Of a stretch of 64,000 nucleotides of DNA, positions 59,192 through 64,000 are shown piece by piece (the first letter of the stretch is position 1; each line of letters starts with the position of its first letter). Source of the stretch: Microvirga guangxiensis (GTDB lineage Bacteria > Pseudomonadota > Alphaproteobacteria > Rhizobiales > Beijerinckiaceae); contig NZ_FMVJ01000014.1 in the NCBI RefSeq assembly GCF_900102135.1, positions 48,367 to 112,366 on the forward strand, given 5' to 3'. The notes under the pieces are model-generated. The model made no database searches and had not been told where the DNA came from. It saw nothing but the letters and a program-made list of their open reading frames with translations. The translations under genes were made by a program, and so were the position numbers.

Positions 59192-60487
59192 ATGACACCT
59201 GCAGCCCGCATCTCCGCCGCTATCGAAGTCCTCGCCGATATCGAGGCCCGGCGCCGTCCAGCGACGGACGCCCTGAAGGATTGGGGGCTTTCCCATCGCT
59301 TCGCAGGCTCCAAGGACCGGGCGGCCATTGCCAGCCTCGTCTACGATTCGCTCCGCCGCAAGGCATCGGCTGCCTGGATCATGGGCAAGGGCACGCCGCG
59401 CTCGCTGGTGCTTGGGATGCTGAGGCTCCAGCGGGGCATGACGCCGGAGGCCATCGCAGCCATTTTCTCGGGCGAGCGGTTCGCGCCGGAGCCGCTGTCC
59501 GCGACAGAGCGCGAGAAGCTGGAAGGCGCCAGCCTCGAAGCAGCACCCGCCCCTGTGGCCGGTGACTTCCCTGAATGGATCGAGCCTTCGCTGCAGCGGC
59601 TTTTCGGCGAGGATCTCGTTCCCGAAATGCAGGCGCTCACTGCCCGCGCCCCGCTGGATCTCCGCGTGAACACCCTGAAGGTGGCCTCGCGTGGGGAAGC
59701 GCACGATGCTCTCCCGCATCTCGGCGCCGTCGAGACGCCGCTGTCGCCCTTGGGCCTTCGCATCGTCCCAAGCGAGGACGGACGCGGTCCGGCCGTTCAA
59801 TCCGAGCCCGAATTCATCAAGGGGTGGATCGAGATCCAGGATGAGGGCTCGCAGCTTGCGGCCCTGCTGTCTGCGGTGAAGCCCGGCGAGCAGGTGGTCG
59901 ATCTCTGCGCCGGAGGCGGCGGCAAGACGCTTGCGCTGGCCGCCATGATGGAAAACCACGGCCAGATCTACGCCACCGATGGCGATGCCCGCCGCCTGGC
60001 CCCCATCCACGACCGCCTGACCCGCGCGGGCGTTCGCAACGTCCAGGTCCGCACACCGAGGGGCGGGGCCGATGCGGTCACCGACCTGAACGGCAGGATC
60101 GATTGCGTTCTCGTCGATGCGCCCTGCACCGGAATCGGCACGTGGCGACGCAATCCGGATGCGAAATGGCGCCTGCGCCCAGGCAGCCTGGAGGTTCGCC
60201 GCAAGGAGCAGGCGACCGTGCTGGATCGCGCAGCCGACCTCGTGAAGCCGGGTGGACGGATCGTCTACATCACCTGCTCGATCCTGCCGGAGGAGAACGA
60301 TGAGGCTCTCTCCGCCTTCATGGAACGGCATGCAGGCTTCAAGCCGATTCCAGCGACCGACATGCTCTCGTCTGCAGGTCTGTCCCGTCTGGGCGAGGTC
60401 GTGCGACGGACAAAATACGGGCTCCAGATGACGCCCCTCAAGACCGGTACGGACGGCTTCTATGTGGCCGTGCTGGCGAGAGGATGA
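59192..60487 (+). CDS. rsmB: 16S rRNA cytosine-C5 methyltransferase (RsmB/NOP family)
   Basis: A 431-residue protein with an N-terminal NusB-like RNA-binding region (about 1-130) and a Rossmann methyltransferase domain. The SAM site is VVDLCAGGGGKTLALA (about 233-248), and the two catalytic cysteines lie in VDAPCTGIGTWRR (about 313) and YITCSILPEENDEAL. ATG 59192 begins the conserved region. Called RsmB by resemblance; another m5C-methyltransferase of the family is possible. Confidence 0.9.
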   Translation: MTPAARISAAIEVLADIEARRRPATDALKDWGLSHRFAGSKDRAAIASLVYDSLRRKASAAWIMGKGTPRSLVLGMLRLQRGMTPEAIAAIFSGERFAPEPLSATEREKLEGASLEAAPAPVAGDFPEWIEPSLQRLFGEDLVPEMQALTARAPLDLRVNTLKVASRGEAHDALPHLGAVETPLSPLGLRIVPSEDGRGPAVQSEPEFIKGWIEIQDEGSQLAALLSAVKPGEQVVDLCAGGGGKTLALAAMMENHGQIYATDGDARRLAPIHDRLTRAGVRNVQVRTPRGGADAVTDLNGRIDCVLVDAPCTGIGTWRRNPDAKWRLRPGSLEVRRKEQATVLDRAADLVKPGGRIVYITCSILPEENDEALSAFMERHAGFKPIPATDMLSSAGLSRLGEVVRRTKYGLQMTPLKTGTDGFYVAVLARG

Positions 60488-60618
60488 GCCTGATATGCGC
60501 AACGAAGGCCGTTAAAAATGCCGGGGCTCGCAGGTTGGGGGCTCAAAAGGCATGACAGGCCGGCAGATATGAGGGTAAAGCACGAGGCATCCCCGCGCTC
60601 AGTGCCCAGCGATCAATC

Positions 60619-62175
60619 ATGACCCAGACCCACGACAAGATTCTCATCGTCGATTTCGGCTCCCAGGTAACCCAGCTCATCGCCCGCCGCGTGCGCGAAG
60701 ATGGGGTCTACTCGGAGGTCGTGCCCTTCCAGAAGGCCGCCGAGGCTATCCGGACCATGAAGCCGAAGGGCGTGATCCTGTCGGGTGGGCCGGAATCCGT
60801 GACCACGGACGCTTCGCCCCGCGCCCCTCAGGATTTGTTCGAGACCGGCCTTCCGGTCTTCGGCATCTGCTACGGCCAGCAGACCATGGCTGCCCAGCTC
60901 GGCGGTCAGGTCGAGAGCGGGCACCATTCCGAGTTCGGCAGGGCGGACGTGAAGGTTCTGTCCGAGAGCCCGCTCTTCCAGGGCGTCTGGCAGGTCGGAA
61001 AGTCCTATCCGGTATGGATGAGCCACGGCGACCGCGTCACCAAGCTGCCGGAAGGCTTCGAGGTGCTGGCGGCGTCCGAGAACGCCCCCTTCGCCGTCGT
61101 CGCCAACGAGCAGCACAAGTTCTACGGCGTGCAGTTCCATCCGGAAGTGGTTCATACCCCCCAGGGCGCGCAGCTCATCCGCAACTTCGTGCGCGATATC
61201 GCGGGCTGCAAGGGCGACTGGACGATGAAGGCCTTCCGCGAGGAAGCCATTGAACGTATTCGCGCCCAAGTGGGCACGGGCCGCGTGATCTGCGGCCTGT
61301 CCGGCGGCGTCGACTCGGCTGTGGCGGCAGTGCTGATCCATGAGGCCATCGGCGATCAGCTCACCTGCGTGTTCGTGGATCACGGCCTGCTGCGCGCCTC
61401 GGAAGCCGAGCAGGTGGTGACGCTCTTCCGCGATCACTACAACATCCCGCTCGTGCACGTTCAGGCGCAGGATCTCTTCATCGGCGCGCTCGAAGGCGTG
61501 TCCGATCCGGAGGTGAAGCGCAAGACCATCGGCAAGCTCTTCATCGACGTGTTCGACGAGGAAGCGAAGAAGATCGGCGGCGCGGACTTCCTGGCCCAAG
61601 GCACGCTCTATCCCGACGTGATCGAGAGCGTATCCTTTACCGGCGGTCCTTCCGTCACCATCAAGAGCCACCACAATGTGGGCGGTCTGCCCGAGCGCAT
61701 GAAGATGAAGCTCGTGGAGCCTTTGCGCGAGCTGTTCAAGGACGAGGTACGCGTGCTCGGCCGCGAGCTCGGCCTGCCGGACGCCTTCGTCGGCCGCCAT
61801 CCGTTCCCCGGTCCCGGCCTCGCCATCCGCGTGCCGGGCGAGATCACCCGCGAGAAGCTCGACATCCTGCGCAAGGCCGACGCGATCTATCTTGAAGAGA
61901 TCCGCAATGCCGGTCTCTACGACGAGATCTGGCAGGCATTCGCCGTGCTGTTGCCGGTCAAGACCGTGGGCGTGATGGGCGATGCGCGCACCTACGACCA
62001 TGTCTGCGCGCTCCGCGCCGTGACCTCCATCGACGGCATGACAGCGGATTTCTACCCCTTCGACATGGCCTTCCTCGGCCGCGTCGCGACGCGGATCATC
62101 AACGAGGTGAAGGGCATCAACCGCGTGACCTACGACATCACCTCGAAGCCCCCCGGCACCATCGAGTGGGAATAA
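60619..62175 (+). CDS. guaA: GMP synthase (glutamine-hydrolysing)
   Basis: A 518-residue enzyme converting XMP to GMP. The class I glutamine amidotransferase domain has Cys84 in GICYGQQ and the His/Glu pair in FHPEV (about 174-178). The ATP pyrophosphatase P-loop is [12 protein letters not shown] (about 229-240), and the dimerisation domain ends in the family-typical IEWE. Completes the guanine branch with guaB upstream. Confidence 0.97.
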   Translation: MTQTHDKILIVDFGSQVTQLIARRVREDGVYSEVVPFQKAAEAIRTMKPKGVILSGGPESVTTDASPRAPQDLFETGLPVFGICYGQQTMAAQLGGQVESGHHSEFGRADVKVLSESPLFQGVWQVGKSYPVWMSHGDRVTKLPEGFEVLAASENAPFAVVANEQHKFYGVQFHPEVVHTPQGAQLIRNFVRDIAGCKGDWTMKAFREEAIERIRAQVGTGRVICGLSGGVDSAVAAVLIHEAIGDQLTCVFVDHGLLRASEAEQVVTLFRDHYNIPLVHVQAQDLFIGALEGVSDPEVKRKTIGKLFIDVFDEEAKKIGGADFLAQGTLYPDVIESVSFTGGPSVTIKSHHNVGGLPERMKMKLVEPLRELFKDEVRVLGRELGLPDAFVGRHPFPGPGLAIRVPGEITREKLDILRKADAIYLEEIRNAGLYDEIWQAFAVLLPVKTVGVMGDARTYDHVCALRAVTSIDGMTADFYPFDMAFLGRVATRIINEVKGINRVTYDITSKPPGTIEWE

Positions 62176-62178
62176 GCG

Positions 62179-62526
62179 ATGCCCGCGACGCTCTACGGCA
62201 TCAAGAACTGCGACACGATGAAGAAGGCGCGGGCCTGGCTCGATGCCAAGGGCGTGCCTTACGCCTTCCACGACTACAAATCGGCAGGCATCGACCGGGC
62301 ACGGTTGGAAACGTGGGCGCGTGAGGTGGGTTGGGAAACACTGCTCAACCGCGCCGGCACCACGTTTCGTAAGCTATCGGATGCAGACAAGGCCGACATC
62401 GATGAGAGCAAGGCCATCGCGCTCATGCTCCATCAGCCTTCGATGATCAAACGCCCGGTTCTTGATCTTGATGGCCGTCTCGTCGTCGGCTTCAAGCCCG
62501 AGCAGTACGAAGAGGCGGTTCGGTAG
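62179..62526 (+). CDS. ArsC/Spx-family reductase-like protein (YffB type)
   Basis: A 115-residue thioredoxin-fold protein. It has one N-terminal cysteine (Cys11 in GIKNCDTMKKARAWLD), the ADIDESKAIALMLHQPSMIKRPVL segment and the RPVL cis-Pro motif of the Spx/YffB group. YffB proteins lack arsenate reductase activity and may use glutathione; function unclear. It begins 3 bases after guaA and is likely co-transcribed. Confidence 0.85.
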   Translation: MPATLYGIKNCDTMKKARAWLDAKGVPYAFHDYKSAGIDRARLETWAREVGWETLLNRAGTTFRKLSDADKADIDESKAIALMLHQPSMIKRPVLDLDGRLVVGFKPEQYEEAVR

Positions 62527-62560
62527 AGCCGAACGATTCAACTCAACGCATGCACTTCTT

Positions 62561-62630
62561 CGTCGTGGCCGGGCTTGTCCCGGCCATCCCGATGTCCTTC
62601 CCTCCGTCCTCATCCTGAGGAGCAGTGCAG
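62561..62630. repeat. dispersed palindromic repeat, copy B
   Basis: An inverted copy of the element at 54331-54394, containing GGCCGGGCTTGTCCCGGCC and CCTCATCCTGAGG. It continues into CTGCGTCTCGAAGGAG, possibly part of the same family. It lies about 50 bases from the left end of the insertion sequence. The rest of 62527-62680 holds no gene. Confidence 0.75.
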
Positions 62631-62680
62631 CTGCGTCTCGAAGGAGACCTCCAGCGCGCACTCGAAGTAGTGTGGTGAAG

Positions 62681-63985
62681 GTTCTGCAAATCGCCTGATT
62701 GGGGCGGTCATGGCAGGATGGTGATGTCCAAGTCACCCTCCGAGAGGAGCCCCACCATGACCACTGCAAAGGATAAACCTGCTGCCGCTGCCATCAAGGG
62801 CCTTCTCAGCCAGAGCCCGGACGGCCTGCGCGAGATCGTGCGCGCCGTCATGCAGGAGATGCTCGAAGCCGAGATGACCGATGCCCTCCAGGCTGAGAAG
62901 GGCGAGCGCACCTCGGCTCGCCTGGGCTACCGCTCGGGCTACTATACCCGCACCCTGGTGACCCGGGTCGGCAAGCTCGAGCTGCGCGTGCCGCAGGATC
63001 GGGATGGCCGCTTCTCCACCGAGCTGTTCGAGCGCTACCAGCGCTCCGAGCAGGCGCTGGTGGCTACCCTGGCTGAGATGTACGTCCAGGGTGTGTCCAC
63101 CCGCAAGGTCAAGGCGATCACCGAGGAGCTGTGCGGCCACAGCTTCTCGGCTTCCGCCATCTCGGCCATCAACAAGCGCCTGGACGACAGCCTGGCGCAG
63201 TTCGCCTCCCGAAGGCTCGAGGAGCCGTTCCCGTACCTGATCCTGGATGCGCGCTACGAGAAGGTGCGCGAGGGCGGCATCGTTGCCTCGCAAGCCGTGC
63301 TGATCGCGGTCGGCATCGACTGGGACGGCAGGCGCCAGATCCTGGGCGTCGAGATGGCCAACCGGGAAAGCCAATCCTCGTGGCGCACCTTTCTCCAGGG
63401 CCTGCGCGAGCGTGGGCTCTCAGGGGTGGAACTGGTGGTGGCGGACGACCATGCCGGGCTGAGGGCGGCGATCCGCGAGGTGCTGAGTGAGGCCGCGTAT
63501 CAGCGCTGCTATGTGCACTTCCTCAGGAACGCGCTCGATCACCTGCCGCGCAAAGCCGACGATGACTGCCTGCAGGAACTGCGCTGGCTCTACGACCGCC
63601 GCTCGGTCGAGGAAGCCCGGCGGGATCTGGCCGCCTGGATTGCCAAGTGGGAGGGACGCTACCCGCGCCTGGTCGCCTGGGCCGAGGAGACGATCGAGGA
63701 GACCTTCACCTTCTACCGCTTGCCGCGCCAGCATCACAAGCATCTCAAAAGCACCAACATGCTCGAGCGGCTGAACGAGGAGATCAGGAGGCGCACTTAC
63801 GTGGTGCGGATCTTCCCCAATGCGGCCTCATGCTGCCGGCTGGTGCGGGCGCTGGCGGTCGAGACGCACGAGAACTGGCTGGAAGCCCACCGCTACCTCA
63901 ACATGGAGGATCTCAAGGAGCACAAGAAAAGCACTCTTCGCGAAGCCGCTTAGCCAGCCTGACCGGCCGCCCCACTTTGCAGAAC
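62681..63985 (+). mobile_element. IS256-family insertion sequence
   Basis: About 1.3 kb. The ends carry GTTCTGCAAA (62681-62690) and its inverse TTTGCAGAAC (63976-63985), each followed inward by TGGGGCGG, with an extra 8 bases in the left inverted repeat. One transposase gene fills the interior. No clear 8-9 base target duplication flanks it, so it may have been rearranged or inserted without a readable duplication. The outer limits are inferred from the repeats. Confidence 0.8.
62757..63953 (+). CDS. IS256 family (mutator-type) transposase
   Basis: A 398-residue DDE transposase that appears intact. The first Asp is in LILDARYEKVR, the second in VVADDHAGL, and the Glu in NMLERLNEEIRRR, with the C/D-x2-H-type insert region CYVHFLRNALDHLP between. 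The ATG at 62757 has GAGGAG 7 bases upstream; an earlier in-frame start at 62718 lies near the terminal repeat. Full length for the family, so the element could be active. Confidence 0.95.
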   Translation: MTTAKDKPAAAAIKGLLSQSPDGLREIVRAVMQEMLEAEMTDALQAEKGERTSARLGYRSGYYTRTLVTRVGKLELRVPQDRDGRFSTELFERYQRSEQALVATLAEMYVQGVSTRKVKAITEELCGHSFSASAISAINKRLDDSLAQFASRRLEEPFPYLILDARYEKVREGGIVASQAVLIAVGIDWDGRRQILGVEMANRESQSSWRTFLQGLRERGLSGVELVVADDHAGLRAAIREVLSEAAYQRCYVHFLRNALDHLPRKADDDCLQELRWLYDRRSVEEARRDLAAWIAKWEGRYPRLVAWAEETIEETFTFYRLPRQHHKHLKSTNMLERLNEEIRRRTYVVRIFPNAASCCRLVRALAVETHENWLEAHRYLNMEDLKEHKKSTLREAA

Positions 63986-64000
63986 TTGACGCACACAATC

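Overview
This looks like an ordinary, GC-rich (roughly 60-65% by eye) chromosomal window from an alphaproteobacterium of the order Hyphomicrobiales (Rhizobiales). The evidence is the cell-cycle regulator DivK beside a DUF3572 gene and dinB, an EipB (DUF1849) periplasmic protein, the clpS-clpA pair, a phasin with PhaR-like operators, a pyrB-pyrC-plsY-dprA block whose PyrC lacks its metal-binding histidines, and the guaB-rsmB-guaA neighbourhood. Methylobacteriaceae (for example Microvirga) is my best guess for the family, but that is inference only.

Layout. 0-13.5 kb: small unknown proteins, a J-domain membrane protein, a D,D-carboxypeptidase with a SPOR domain, a phasin, clpS-clpA, an FMN reductase, a COG3146 acyltransferase-like protein, ridA-ugpQ, eipB, and DUF3572-dinB facing divK. 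13.5-28 kb: an accessory-looking stretch with a candidate small RNA, adenine deaminase, a small membrane-protein cluster, a tyrosine-rich secreted protein, and a sugar-acid catabolic locus. That locus holds an FAD-linked oxidase and an enolase-superfamily dehydratase, divergent from a TRAP transporter and a DenD-like dehydrogenase. It ends with an HU protein carrying a histone-H1-like tail. 28-38.5 kb: a core information-processing block (rpmG, NUDIX, DUF983, rnr, parE, mgtC-like, topA), all on the minus strand. 38.4-44.5 kb: an AidB-like acyl-CoA dehydrogenase, then pyrB-pyrC'-plsY-dprA. 44.5-50 kb: an AEC transporter, arfB, an unknown secreted protein, and the complete elongation factor P modification module (epmB, epmA, efp). 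50-56.8 kb: an aminotransferase, ppx-rlmE, a galactose/arabinose dehydrogenase, a Tat-exported dienelactone hydrolase and an MFS exporter. 56.9-62.5 kb: guaB, a MAPEG protein, a lipoprotein, rsmB, guaA and an ArsC/Spx-like protein. 62.7-64 kb: an IS256-family insertion sequence.

Most of the window is housekeeping. I found no prophage, CRISPR array, rRNA or tRNA gene, or convincing undescribed multi-gene system. The items most worth checking are the twin PhaR-type operators on the phasin promoter, the apparently non-catalytic PyrC encoded beside pyrB, the TRAP/enolase/DenD-like sugar-acid locus with its own divergent operator, two candidate small RNAs (one rich in anti-Shine-Dalgarno motifs), and a dispersed palindromic repeat present in two inverted copies.
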